A stretch of DNA of 64,000 bases from positions 1,302,001-1,366,000 of the forward strand of contig JAVTLE010000010.1 of the NCBI GenBank assembly GCA_033439295.1, read 5' to 3'. The DNA is from Deuterostichococcus epilithicus. Its lineage: Eukaryota; Chlorophyta; Trebouxiophyceae; Prasiolales; Stichococcaceae. The position numbers were made by a program, and so were the translations under genes. This document shows positions 22,301 to 34,100 of this stretch, in pieces (within the stretch, counting starts at the first letter, position 1; each line of letters opens with the position of its first letter). Under the pieces are notes generated by a model. The model made no database searches. It saw only the letters and a list, made by a program, of their open reading frames with translations, and was not told where the DNA came from.

Positions 22301-25300
22301 GCCGTCGGGGGTGCTCAACCGGGGCGAGGCGGCGGCGCTGGCGGGCGGCCTGCAGCGCATGCCCTCAGGCAACGTCTACGACGGCTTCCCCTGCATCCGC
22401 GTCGGCGACTTCGTGCTGCCCTCCTCCATGGACCTCCGTGCGCAATTTCTCCCCGGCCCGCCGCCCCGAGCACCGCCGGGTCATCCGCCCTACCCTGCAT
22501 GACGCACAGCAACAGTCTCCCTGGGTCCGGTCTTGTTGCTGGTGGACATGCGCCTGGCCGGACGGGCTCATCACCATGTGTGAGGCAACCAGAGAGCGCC
22601 GAGTCCCGGCAGCAACCCCTGTCGCCTCCTTTTTCGCGGTGTCACCTCCAGTCTGTTGTGCTGCGTGATGGCTGCCACCACGCATGCGCAGGGCAATATC
22701 TGGAGGAGGTGCAGGAGATCGGGGAAATGTCGCCGCACCCGGCGCAACGCGTCGGCGCCCTGCTGCGTGCCGCCAGCCTTGCCGCCTCCCAGGCCGCTGC
22801 CGCCGCCGGTGCGCCATCCACCCTGCAATGACGCTCGAGCCATAGCTGCTGCTCGAGTCCTTGCCTGTACAAAGGCTGTCGAAATTTCCCTCCCCCCAAA
22901 CCGACTTTTCCTCTTCGATCTGCAGACATGATGGCCTCCTCCGTGGCGATGGCCTTCGACCAGGAGGAGGACTTTGAATCGTTCGCCAGCGGCTCAACGC
23001 GCAAGGCGTCGCTTTCCTCCCCGGCCTCTCGCGCTGCGTCTCGCCCGGGCTCCCGTCCGGCATCGCCGCGCAGGCTGTCGCGACCGCCATCGCCGCGGAA
23101 GCACTCGCACCAGGCGTCCGTCGCCAGTGCGCCAGCGGCTGCCGCCGGGGAGGCGGCCGGCGCGCCGGCGGTAGCGGCATCCGAGGGGGCGTCCGCCGCA
23201 GAGCCGGCGGTTGACAAGGCGGCTGCCGCCGCAGCCGCTGCCAGGTCGCGGAGCGCGCCACCAGCTGTGGTGGCGATGTCGTCGGCGGCGGCGGTAATGG
23301 CAGAGGAGCAACCGGTTGGCACGGCCGCAGACTCAGCGCACCCAGCTTTGGAGGCAGTCGGCGCTGACGCGCCAGATGTCGCCACTGCTGACGCCGATGC
23401 TGCGGCTCTGATGGTGCGCCAGGCCGCCTTGGACGCGGCAGTCATGGCAGTCACCAGCGGCGGCGCAGCCGGTGCAGCAGACAGCGATGGCGGCGCGGCT
23501 GCCGGCCAGGGGCAGGCGTCCGAGCCGCCGGCAGCCGGGCCTGCGAGTCCAAAAGCCGGCGCAGGCGGTGAGCAGGGTGGACCGAAAGCCGCATCTGCGG
23601 AGCCCGCCGGCGATGGCATACGCCGCCAGCTGTCGTACGCGCAAGCAGCCGCCAAGCCGGCGCCGGAGCAGCTGGGCGCAGAGGTGCTTCCTGAGGCCGC
23701 ATGTGCGCCGCGACCAACCAGCGAGCTGCAGCGTAGCGGCAGCAGCGACAGCGCGCGGCCTGCCGTGGCTCTGGGCGCGCCGGCCCCGGCCGACGCGCTG
23801 GGCGCCAGCGGCCTGGCAGCAGCCGCAGCTGCCGAGGGCTCGCCCGAGCCCGAGGCGCCAGCAGCGGTTGGCGGTGGCAGCGGCGAGGCTGGAACCGCAC
23901 CCGCAGTCAGCGCCATCATTGGCGCCTTCGAGGCCGCCGAGGGCTCCGTCGCCGGCAGGCGAGCCGGCGGCGGCGGAGCCGGCTCCGAGGGCTCCGCAGC
24001 CGGCTCCGCAGCCGACGGCAGCAAGGCACAGCCGGTGCCTGAGCATGAGGAGGCGCTTGCCAATGGCGACGGGGAGACTGGCGGCAGCCTGGCTGGGTCC
24101 ACGGCGGGCGACGCCGACTGCCATGCGGCTTCGGGCGGCGAGGATGGCGAGATCTTCTGCTGCGAGCTGTGCGACGTGACCACCAGCAGCCGCACCCACC
24201 TGGAGGTGTGTGTGTGTGTGTGTGTGTGTGCCTCCTGCTGGCAACGCCCTCTCAGACACTTGCGTGGCGGACCACGGGCAATGCGTTTGCTGGGCTGTGT
24301 GTCGTGAGCCTGGGGCCGGGGGGGCCGTCGGTCCCTCCCCCTGACGCCGGCCCTCTGCCTGACGACTCGATGACTGCCCACTCGGCGTGCCACCCCAGCG
24401 ATCTCCCACCTGCATCCCCCGCAAGGTGCCAATTCACCAGCTGGCACCCTGAAACTCTGCGCAGGCGCACTTTGCGGGCAAGCGGCACCAGCGGCGGCTG
24501 GGCGGCGGCGGCGGCGGCGGCCTGCAGGCGTGCGCGCTGTGCCGCGTGACCACCACCAGCGCAGAACACATGACGCTGCACCTCGCGGGCCGCGCCCACC
24601 AGCGCAAGCTGCGCATCCTGGCCGTCCAGCGACGCAAGGTGCGCACGGCTGTTTTACTTTTCCACTTTGAACGACCCGTCTGCTGAAAGTCTCGCTTCCT
24701 TTCAGTGTGCCGGTCCCACGAGTCATGGAACAGCGAGCCAGAATAAACAGCGGCCCGCCACCGCTGCTGCCTGAGCATCCGTGGGCTCAGCGTCACACAC
24801 CGCCACCGGTTGCGCTTGCCGTGCTATGCACCAGCTGGCTGCTAGCGCCTGGAGCCTCTGAACCTGAACCCTAAACTCCATAGGCGGGCCTGGACTCTGA
24901 CGGTGAGGGCGGGGCTGATGCCGGAGGCGATGCGGGCGCCGCGGCTGCCGAGGCGGCGGCCACTGCCGTTGGCGCCGGCCTCGTGTACGTGTGCCGCACC
25001 TGCGGCATCACAACCACCAGCCCCGAGAACCTGCAGGCGCACTTTGACGGCGCGCAGCACAAGTGCGGCGCCCCTCCCCTCCGGGGTTGTCGTGCGAATT
25101 GACCTTCCGCGTGGTGTTTTCCATCCCGGTGACGTGCTGCATCGCTGCTTGATTTTGCCACCTTGCCTTGTCCTGCGCGGTGTTTCGGCATCCTGTCGAG
25201 ATTGCCCCCAAACTCCCCGTCGCATTGTAGCTATACTGCTTTGCTCAATGTGCTCACGTTTGCGGGCTCTTTTGCGCCAAGCACGCCCTGTGCCTCAAAT

Positions 25301-25414
25301 ATCATTTCAAAAGCAAACTCTCCGCCGCCTGTCTGTGTGCAGGAAGAAGCTGCGGCAGCAGCAGGCGCAGGCGGAAATGCGCAGGCTGGAGCAGGGGCAG
25401 CCGCACCGGCGGCC

Positions 25415-25453
<39 letters not shown>

Positions 25454-26500
25454 CCAGCACCAGCACCAGCACCAGCACCAGCACCAGCACCAGCACCAGC
25501 ACCAGCACCAGCACCAGCAGATGCAGCAGCAGGCGCAGCAGCAGATGCAGGTGCAGGTGATGTACGGTCGGCCACCGCCGCCGCAGCAGGTGATGATATG
25601 TGTCCAGTGCGAGCAGGTCCCCTGCACTCTGCGCTGATCGGCAGGACCTCTCAAGCCTGGCTCACCACCTCGTTTTGACACCCGGCTGCGATTGTCTGCA
25701 CGCATCTGACTTGCGATTCACAGAGGCACTTGCTTTGTGGCTTGTCAAACCCTGCGGCGGACCCCACTCGGGTTGCCATGCCCACTCGCCGCTGACGTGT
25801 GCAGGTGCAGCACATGGTGCCGACGCACCACGCCCTGCCCGGCCAGGTGCAGCAGCTGCCGGGGGCCCCTGCAGGGTTCTACCAGCAGCAGCCGCCGCTG
25901 CCGCAGCCGCACGCCATGCAGCAGCACGCCGGCGTGCAGTTCATCCCTTCGGCGCCCTCCCCTGGCAACATGGCTTATCAGCCGGTCGCAGGTGCGACAG
26001 GTGCTTTGCGTGCGCCATTACGTCGCTGGCAACGGTGCCTGCTGTGGTGAATTGTGCGCCTGTGCACGGCCCGCGACAGCATGCGTACGATTTGCGTGTG
26101 ATCGCATATACACCGCCTTGGCCGGCGACCAAGGGCTCAGTGGCTGCCCTGGGTCGGCTTCTGCACAGGCAAAGACGACGCTCATGTGTGACCTGCATCG
26201 CGGAGAGTCTGGCACATCTCCCCACACCGCGCTGCCTGGTGTGCAGGCGGCGGCCTGGGCATGCAGGTGCCCGTGTATGCGGCGCAGCCGGCACAGTGGG
26301 CCTACCTGCAGCAGCGGCAAATGCACGCGGCGCAAATGCAGCACCCCTTTTCCGGTGGCGCCCCGCAGCCGCCGCCGTATGCCGGCATGCCAGGGGACGG
26401 CTACCATGCGTTTATGGCGACTACAGCGGGCGGCCGCCCCAACGCCAGGCATGGGCAGCACTATGCCGGCGGCCAATTTGGCAATGGCATGACGCATTGA
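19357..26500 (+). CDS. Multi U1-type C2H2 zinc-finger protein, 1,349 aa
   Basis: Fourteen exons close in frame: 19357-19839, 20097-20194, 20407-20794, 20958-21091, 21361-21490, 21747-22019, 22299-22437, 22692-22808, 22926-24205, 24465-24638, 24884-25062, 25343-25556, 25805-25991, 26247-26500. It contains five fingers of exact form C-x2-C-x12-H-x5-H, the U1/matrin class that binds RNA (often dsRNA): CDACGIATATYEG..., CQVCGVATTSETNLQ..., CELCDVTTSSRTHLE..., CALCRVTTTSAEHMT... and CRTCGITTTSPENLQ.... Each finger is followed by basic residues (e.g. GKKHQRRM, GKRHQRRL, GRAHQRKL). One exon of 1,280 bp encodes a 426-residue Ala/Gly/Pro-rich low-complexity region. The C-terminus is Gln/His/Pro/Tyr-rich (12 Gln, then 11 Gln-His pairs) and resembles prion-like RNA-binding tails. 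The architecture suggests a ZFR/JAZ-like RNA-binding protein; no one-to-one known family was recognised. N at 21843 is coding. Confidence 0.88.
24206..24230 (+). repeat. (GT)n microsatellite forming a 5' splice site
   Basis: Twenty-five bases of alternating GT begin exactly at the exon end after CACCTGGAG in zinc finger 3, so the microsatellite itself supplies the donor. Many overlapping GT positions could serve. Confidence 0.85.
25416..25520 (+). repeat. Coding (CAG)12 plus (CAGCAC)11 tract
   Basis: Twelve CAG codons, one TAC, then eleven CAGCAC hexamers encode polyGln followed by (Gln-His)11 in the zinc-finger protein. Near-perfect hexamers suggest recent slippage. Confidence 0.95.
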
Positions 26501-27669
26501 GGGCGACGGCAAGCCTCCCCAGGTTTGTGCACCTGGCAGCGGACCGCTGTGACGCTCGCAATCGCCGCTGGCGCAAGCGGGAGTGGCGCGCTTGCAGGCG
26601 AGAGGGTTAAATGGTTTCATGCGAATCAGTGCCAGGAAGTGCTTGCAGTGATGGCTGCCAGTGACTTGGCAGTTGGTCTTGCGTGCTGTTGCCCTCGGGA
26701 TCAGAGGTCTACCATGCAGACTGCTAGAGACGGCGGGACACAGACTGGCAGCTCTGGCCGTGACAGCGTGTGGCATAAGCAGGGCGGTTGGCTGCAGTTT
26801 GTTTGCAGGCTCGCGGCACCTGTCCCTGGCCCCGCCCGAGTCTGCACGCCGCCATTTTGGTCGGTCGAGATGGCGTCTGAGCAAGGTTTAGGTCCAGAGA
26901 GGGGCAGGACTAGGCAGGGACGAGGCGTGTCTGTGTGTGTGCGGCTGCGAGTGTGGCAGAGAGTGAGCGAGTGTGTCTGTGTTCGTGGGTGTGGGGCAAA
27001 GTGCCTGCTGCCGAGCATGCAGCAGTCGCAACACTTTGCGAGCTTCCATTTTGTCGGGGACTGTGGGGGTTTGGGTGGGGTGGCAAGCCTGCTGGCGCCT
27101 CAGCCACCGTCCTAGTCTGGGCGGTCGCTCACTGGAGAGCGGCCGATTCAGCTTGGTGCCATCTCACCTTTATTTCTTTCTGCAGAATTTGCGCGCGGTG
27201 GAACGGCTCAACCGAACTTCAAGCAGTTTCGTTGTCAGGACTGAGTTGAACCAGTTGCCTCTGCCTTGAAATTTGTACCGAATGTACAAGGAAACAACTA
27301 TCTACGTCTTACTTCCAGGCAAGGGAAGGATACCCAGAAAAAGGACACCTTGCCTGAGCTGCATCACAAGGGATGCAGTCGGCTCAATACTCCTGCAGTC
27401 GTCCTCGACGTGCACAGCCGTTCCGGCGCCCAACCCCCTCCAGTGAAACGCCTGCGTGAGTCCAGGAGTGTCTCGTCTCCATGACGCTGTCCATGCTGCA
27501 AAGTCACCTCGCCTGCGCCCTCCTGACCTGCTGTCTCCTCACTGGCACCCTCCCTGCTCGACCCGACGCAGCGGTGTGCACCGCCGTGACTGAGCCGTGC
27601 CAGGGTGCCTCCCGTTGCGGTGGCGGTCTTCATGACGCCCGTCTGGAGCACCCTCTTGACATCTCACAG
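26501..27669. other. Convergent intergenic region (zinc finger / HAD)
   Basis: Nearly 1.2 kb between two 3' ends. It includes a GT-rich stretch around 26930-26995 and T-rich patches near 27175. Open frames lack homology. It may be all 3' UTR or contain a non-coding RNA; neither can be shown. Confidence 0.5.
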
Positions 27670-30304
27670 TCACCCCAGCACGAAGGTACCCAGCTCGTCG
27701 GCGACGGCGGACAGCATTTCCTCGGTAGCAGCGATGGAGCCCGGCTTTGCGACTGTGAACTTTTCCGGGTCGGCCTCCGCAACCTCCGCCACCTGCCACC
27801 AGCATGGGCACCGCCGCCAGTGAGGGACACACGCACCGAGGGAGGCAACTCGTGCAGCGAGCTGCCCGGTCTGAGGATCACAACAACAAACAGTGGTTGA
27901 CTTGTTGAGCCCGCGTGCTCGGACTGGCATTTTAAAGTTCTGCCCGCCCAGATGCGACGGGGCGTGCAAATACCAAGTCTGTGACAAATCCTTGTGCTGT
28001 GGGACGTGTGTTGTTCCTGTCCACCCCCCCACGAGACCACTCGCCTAGGGGTGCGCCGCGGCCCACTACGTACGCCCGACCCTGTGGGTGTCACTGGCAA
28101 GGATGGGTCATGTGTGGCACAACAGGTCCAGGGTTCCGGACGCCAACCATGCCAGTGTACGTGCCTTGGGGTGCGTGGCGCCGACGACGTAGACGTGACC
28201 CACGGCAAGGGCCAGCGGAATGTCGTTGTGGTCGTCCATCAGCAGGCGGCAATGCGCCGGCTGCGCGCCCAGGCGGCGCATCAGGAACTGCGCCGCGTGC
28301 GCCTTGCCGGAGGTGGCGGGGTACACGTCGGCGTGGCCCAGGTTGTAGGAGGTCGTCAGGTACGGCGAGACCTCGTCCAGCGCGCCCTGCGCGGCAGCAT
28401 GAAGCCTGATTCGTCGAGGTTGGCAGGAATGCACGTCCACATGGCCCAGGGTTGTAGATGGTCACCTAATACACTGATCCAGCGCCGCCAGAAATGCGGC
28501 ACCAACACAGGTGCGCTAGTGCGCTGGAGCGCAGGACAGTTGAAAGAGGAACGTCGTTCTCACTTATGAGCTGGTTCTGAAGGCATTACTGCAGGGGAGC
28601 GGCTCAGCAGGGCGGGCGCCAGCCGTTGCTGGACCTGGGTTCTGGCGCCCGTAACTGCTGGCGCGGCCTCTGCTGCCTAACTGCCGCTCGTGAAGCACCG
28701 TCCCTGGCTGCATGGTGCGACGTCGCAGGCTGGCAGCACGCGAGCCGGCCAGGCGCGCGACCCCGCTGCGGGTCATGTGCCCGCCGCATTCGCCTGCAGG
28801 CTGTTGAGGTCAGTGCCCTCAAACACACGTTTACCTGGGAAGGCCATCAGTAGGGTTTAGCACTCGCCTGCAGGCTGTCGAGGTCCTTGCCCTCGGAGGC
28901 CTTCACCCGGAAGGCGGTGGAGTAGTCGCGGCCGTCCAGCGTCCAGCCGCCGGCCTGTAGAGCGCGGAACGCGTCCCACAGCGGCCCCTGCCGCCGCTCT
29001 GGCGCCACGCCCTCCTGCTCCGGCGGCCCCGCTGCGGAGTGCCAGAGTCTGGGTTTGGGGTTAGGGTTTGGGGGCTGAAGGTTTTTTATGTGCCCGGCAG
29101 GTGTCTGAAGCCTGATGCCGCGAGGTCGTGCGTGCGGCTCCTGCACCACTGCTGTTCTGTGCGCACAAGGATGCCTGCGGGCACGTGCCATCTGGACCAG
29201 CAGGGGTCAGTGGCCCCCGGGCCTTCGTGACAACTGCTGCCGGGCGCTGCTCTGATGCGCCGCCCGCGCGGGGCGCTGCAGGGCTGCACAGGGCAGAGGT
29301 GAGCCCCTCTGCGGCAGCCAGCAAAAGGACGCACTGGCGCTGGTGTGCGTCTGGCGCCAGCCCAGGTCCTCAGCGATGGGCGCCGCGGTCGGCAGCGTGT
29401 GGTCCTGTGGCCGCCACAGGGTGGGTTGCCAGAGGGCATCGGATGGGCACACTCAGGTGACGCCTCCGGCCGCAGATGCCATGGCCCGAAACTCATGGCG
29501 CCGGGTGCACGTATTGCAGATGAGAAAGTGCACATCAGTGCGGCCGCCCGGAGGCGAGGGAATCATGGCAAGAGCTGTCAAGAGCTGCCCAGATGGTTGC
29601 AGCAGTCTCAACAAGGGTTCGTCTGGCGCAACACGGCGGCAGGCCCACTCACATGCCAGAAGATGCGGCCGCCGTTCTCAGACACATAGGCGTCCGCCAC
29701 CGGCAGGAAGGGAAGCCGCTGCAGCAGTGTGCTGGTCCGCGCGCCTGCGCAGCGGGGGCGAGGCTCTCACTGTCACTGCTCAAAGGTGGCCCGCCTCCCT
29801 TCGCCCCGACCCACAGCACAGGACGTAGGTGTAGGGGGGGCGCCCGTGTGTTTGGAAACGCGGGCTCGGAGGCCGGACTGTGCCGCTGCACACCTGTGAC
29901 GATGACAGTCATGTGGTTCCTCGAGCGGAACTGCGCCATCTGCGACAGCGCGCTGAGGCTGACGATGCCCTGCGACAGCGCAGCCCAGCGAGCTTGTGAA
30001 GCCAGCACTCAATGCGCTTGGCCAGACATGCGCCTGCGCGCATGGCTCATGCTGACACGGTTTGACATGCACAGAATCTGCGAGCCATGCTGGCAGCAGC
30101 TCCGTGAGCGAATGAGGGCTGCTGCACAAACCTGCAGGCCAGCGCTGTTGGGCGGCAGCGCCAGTACCTTGTGGCGCTTGCCGTTCTGCAGCGCAGCCAT
30201 ATTTGAGTGAGTCCCGCACTGGCAGATATATCCCACCTGACAGTGTTCAGGTGACACCTTGAAGCAATGGCTGGAGCATCCCAGGCAGGCTGTCCAACGT
30301 CCAT

Positions 30305-30336
<32 letters not shown>

Positions 30337-30714
30337 TGCGTCACTGTAAGCGCAGCGCTTTGCGCAAGCAAGCCCACCTTGTCTGTGTACAGCTGGAAGC
30401 CCGGATGCACCGACTCCTGGGTGACGCTGCCATATTCATCCTCGTAGGGCTCGCCGGGGGCTGCCGCGTCACCGGTGGGGTAGTGAACGAGGGTCCCATC
30501 CACATCGGAGAACGTGACCGTGACCTGCAGATATGAATGTTGCTCATGTGAAGGTTTCTGCAACGAAGGTTTCTAATGCCAGCTACAGCATCATGGGCGC
30601 ACGCTTACGAGCGCCCTGCGGCATGGCATATGTCGGGATCAGTGCATTGGATTCGGAGGTTGGGACCCTGACCTGTTGGCCGTCGTTCAGACGGCCGTAC
30701 CGCGGCAGGCTCAT
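27670..30714 (-). CDS. HAD-superfamily phosphatase (sucrose-phosphatase/Cof-like)
   Basis: Nine exons close to 329 aa: 30714-30673, 30524-30378, 30185-30132, 29969-29894, 29744-29653, 29404-29335, 29031-28868, 28386-28165, 27792-27670. HAD signatures in order: motif I TFSDVDGTLVHYP (nucleophile Asp and +2 Asp), motif II MTVIVTGARTS, a SENGGRIF block as in Cof/sucrose-phosphatase proteins, the motif III Lys in ATSGKAHAAQFL, and motif IV CRLLMDDHNDIPLALAVG. The start exon MSLPRYGRLNDGQQ was chosen because it ends in phase 0 at a GTCAGG donor directly before motif I; it is plausible but unsupported by homology. Introns after 28868 and 28165 start with GC. The protein is probably a small-molecule phosphatase; the substrate is not readable, and true sucrose-6-phosphate phosphatase is only one option. 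Confidence 0.85.
28787..28894 (-). repeat. Duplicated exon end with GC donor in the HAD gene
   Basis: Positions 28861-28894 (exon end DLDSLQ and its GCGAGT donor, minus strand) are repeated 74 bp downstream in the intron at 28787-28820, matching 30 of 34 bases, including a GCGAAT donor-like sequence. Confidence 0.85.
30309..30335 (+). repeat. (CAG)9 microsatellite in HAD intron 2
   Basis: Nine perfect CAG units (CTG on the coding strand), inside the intron between exons 2 and 3. Confidence 0.9.
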
Positions 30715-31187
30715 GGGGATTCTCTGGCCTATCCTTGAGCTGACCTACCCTGCGGCGCGGCATGCGTCGGATTAGTGCATTGGGATTTCGCACGACAGCA
30801 GATTGCAGGCTGCAAATGCAATCTTGAAAACAGCAACGGAGGACCCGAAAACCCAGGCAAATGAACAAGTTGCGCTGCACTCGGATGCACTGAACCCGGG
30901 TGCACTGCAACCCTAGAATGAACTGATAGCGACGACCGCATGCGATCTTTCGGAGCGTACCTCAATATTCGATCGCTCTTGAACTGGATTTGATGTCTAT
31001 CAGGTAATTCAGAACAGAAGTTGACAGCGTTATTGTCACTCGCTCCTGTCGGCCCACCGAAATTGGGTACAAACTCAAACCAATGTGCAGGGCTGCTGCG
31101 GTTCAGGCCTGGATCGTAGGGGTGAAACGGTGTTGCTGACTTCGCTTTCAGGCTGCATTTCGTGCGATCGCAGCAGCGCGAGAAAGT
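30715..31187. other. Divergent intergenic region (HAD / helicase)
   Basis: 473 bp that should hold both promoters. No TATA box or other element stands out. Confidence 0.5.
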
Positions 31188-34100
31188 ATGGCTGAAAATG
31201 TTGAAGATGGCTTATGCAATGCCAGGTCAGCGGTAGCCATCGCGCGCGCTCGAACTGTGCCGAGGCGCCCAAAGGCGCCTCGATCTTGTTGCGACAGCCA
31301 GTTCGTCGGCGGCGGCAGCGAGACTGCAGAGTTTGCTCAGGCAATAGGGTGCCGCTGTCTGCCCAGGAATCTTGAGCAAAAACTACAGCCAGACAGCGTT
31401 CCGAAACCACGACCGACGCCACAGGCGCTGCAAATAATATCAGTGCAGCCGTCCAAACGTAAATGCAGCCGAAGAGGCGGCCTGCTGCATTGTGCTTCTG
31501 CACTCAGATTGGGCAAACTGGGCGGCTCGACCGGCCGGCGCCTAGCACAGCTTGCGGCCGCTGCTGCACGAGCAGCGTCAGTTGAGGCCCTTGCGGCAGC
31601 CAGGCCTTCCAGGTCGGCAACTCCGGCCGTGTCGGACGGTCTGCAGGTGTTGTATGTGAAACGCTCGCCCTTCGCTGCCTGCCGCATGCTTGCCGCCGCC
31701 GGCACGCCATGCCTTCCAGGAGCGCTGATAGCAGTGCGCGGCGGCGGGCGACAGCTACGGGGCGGCTACCAGCAGCGGCGCTGTGCGGCATGCCTCCCAC
31801 ACCCGCACAGCGGCCTGCCGGGCCTGCTGCCGGCTGCGGCGCCGCCATGCGATCCAGTGCGGCGCTTTGCCGCCGGCCCCCAGGCGGTGCAGTCAGCAAA
31901 CAGCAGTGGCCTTGAGCAGCAGCAGCAGTCGGCTCTTGACGTGGCTGAGGCGACGAGTCAACCGGCAGCCCAGCAGGAAGCATCGTACCTGGCGCCGCTC
32001 AGTGAGGAGCAGCGTGCGGCGGTCACGGCGCCTGCCAATGCACACATCAGGTGTGCCGTTATCACCCAGATGGCTGCTTGCTTTCTGTCACAGTCTGGGG
32101 CTGTCGTGGAAGCTCCTCTTTTGCACCATAAACATCACGGTTCCCTGTTGCCTGTGGCGGCGGTTGCCGACTGGAGGAGGTCCTTCACACACGGCAGGGT
32201 GGTGGCCGGGCCGGGCAGCGGCAAGACGCGGGTGCTGACGGCGAGGGCTGCACACCTTACCCTTGCCAATGGCGCGCAGCCGTGGCAGCTCATGTGCATC
32301 ACCTTCACTAACAAGGTATCACCTTCTGTTGTCTCCCTGCTGCAAGGGTGTATTGGGCAGCCTGATACCAGGAGCTAGCATTGCAGAACTCAGTCAGACA
32401 ACGACAAACCAGTGAGTGCAGCGGTGTGCGACAAGATTCAGGAATTACGGCATGTGCACCGAGCACTCAACCGTTGCATTGCTGTATGCAGGCGGGCGGA
32501 GAGATCAAGGAGCGACTGGAGCAGCAGCTGGGCCTGGCGGCCGCCAGTCAGATCACTGCAGGTGGGGACCTGCCATGCCGCCCGTACCTCTGCTCCCCAC
32601 CGGGCAATGAGAATGAGCGCGCTTGCGCGCCCCAGCCGCTCTGTGCCGGCAACTGTAGCAGCGCGCCGGGTCAGCCGCCGCCCCGGCGCCGCATCAGCCC
32701 GCGCCCAGACACACATCCCCAAGGCGTGGAACCTGCCTGCGCACGAGCAGGCACCTTCCATTCCGTGGCGGCGCGGGCGCTGCGGTCGCACCTCGGCCGG
32801 CTGCCCGGCTGCGGCCGCACGCAGGACTTCACGATCCACGATGCGGAGGACGGCGCCTCGCTGTTGGCTGGCTGGGTGCTGGAGCAGCGCAAGGCGGCGG
32901 CTGCGCGCGACGGCGCCCGGCCCGGCGCCAAGCCGGTGTGCGGGACGTGCTCTGCACAACACACTTTGCTGCCCTGGGGTCCTCGCCTGAAACTGGACTG
33001 ACTGGACTGGCTGCATGCTGCCGGGCCATTGCGGCTCCAGCAGCGCAGGACCGTGTGGAGACGGCAATGTGCGTCGCGCACCCGCAAGCCTTGCCGCTTC
33101 TGCACTGCCCAGCGCCCTCGTTGGCTTCCATTCCTGCAAGCGGCGCCGGAGTCGCCTGGCACCGACCTGCCGAGCAGCCTGTGAGCGCAGATTCACTACA
33201 CACGTCCCTGGCAGCGGTATCCACGAGCTGAGGCTTCCGAACGCTCCCGCCTTGCGCCGCCCACCTGGGACTGCACCTACAGATTGCTCGGTGCCGGACT
33301 CACAGCGCGGGCTGCCGCCCGACAGGACACGAAGGAGGTGCGGAGCCAGGCGAAGGAGCTGCAGCGGCGCATCTCGCTGCTGAAGAATGCGCTGCCGTGC
33401 GCCTACGGGTTCACCGCTGAGGACCTGGTGGCCGCGGCACTGGACCTTGGCGTGCCGGGTGCGCCGTAACTGCACGACCGGACTATACTGTTGTTTCACG
33501 GAAGACAACAGTGAAGAAGTGCACTTTCGCTGCGCAAGGTCCTCCTTAGGTGTGTCATAACAGCCTAGTGTGGCTGCGACGGAGCACCTTCACGGCTTGG
33601 TGGATGCGTTCTCCGGAGCTGCAGGGGCCACACGACGAGGGTGTGATGCCGCCACGGTTGGGCAGCAGTGCAGCGCCCGAGCACAGCGCATGTGCCGACC
33701 TGTGCCGGGGGGGCTTCTGAGTGAGGCACGCCTGCCAGCGACTGACGACCCATGCGCGCCGGCTGTGCAGGGCTGAGGCAGCTGGAGGACGCTACGGCGC
33801 GGAAGGAGACCATAGCAGCGATGGTCTGGTACGAGGAGCAGCTGCGCGCCAGGTGCGGCCTCCATTGGCAAACAATTCCTGAAATGTCCATCTGCCGGAT
33901 GACGATCCTGCGAGACTTCCTGTCCCAAGATCGGCCGTGCACATGCTGCTTTCCGAGCTCAGGCGACCCTGCATTGCATCTTCTGAAACTACTGGTATCC
34001 TACTGACAGACATCGGGGCAGGGGCACTGTGACGCTTGTATTGACTGGCCTTATACCAAGTCCACGCGCAAGAGCTCACGACCTGCTGTCTGGGCTGACA

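Noticed and set aside
22642-24726. 694-codon open frame on the minus strand
   Set aside because: It is the antisense shadow of the 1,280-bp Ala-rich exon of the zinc-finger gene; GCN/NGC codons in GC-rich DNA rarely give stops on the other strand, and no motif is visible.
26925-27000. GT-rich stretch as possible Z-DNA or regulatory element
   Set aside because: Irregular and in a convergent 3' region; nothing supports a function.
29043-29070. Chromosome-end telomere array
   Set aside because: Only one or two heptamer-like units, inside a gene's intron with genes on both sides; not a telomere.
32438-33508. 356-codon open frame on the minus strand
   Set aside because: Opposite helicase exons 3-5, which carry conserved motifs; its own sequence is Arg/Ala-rich without homology.
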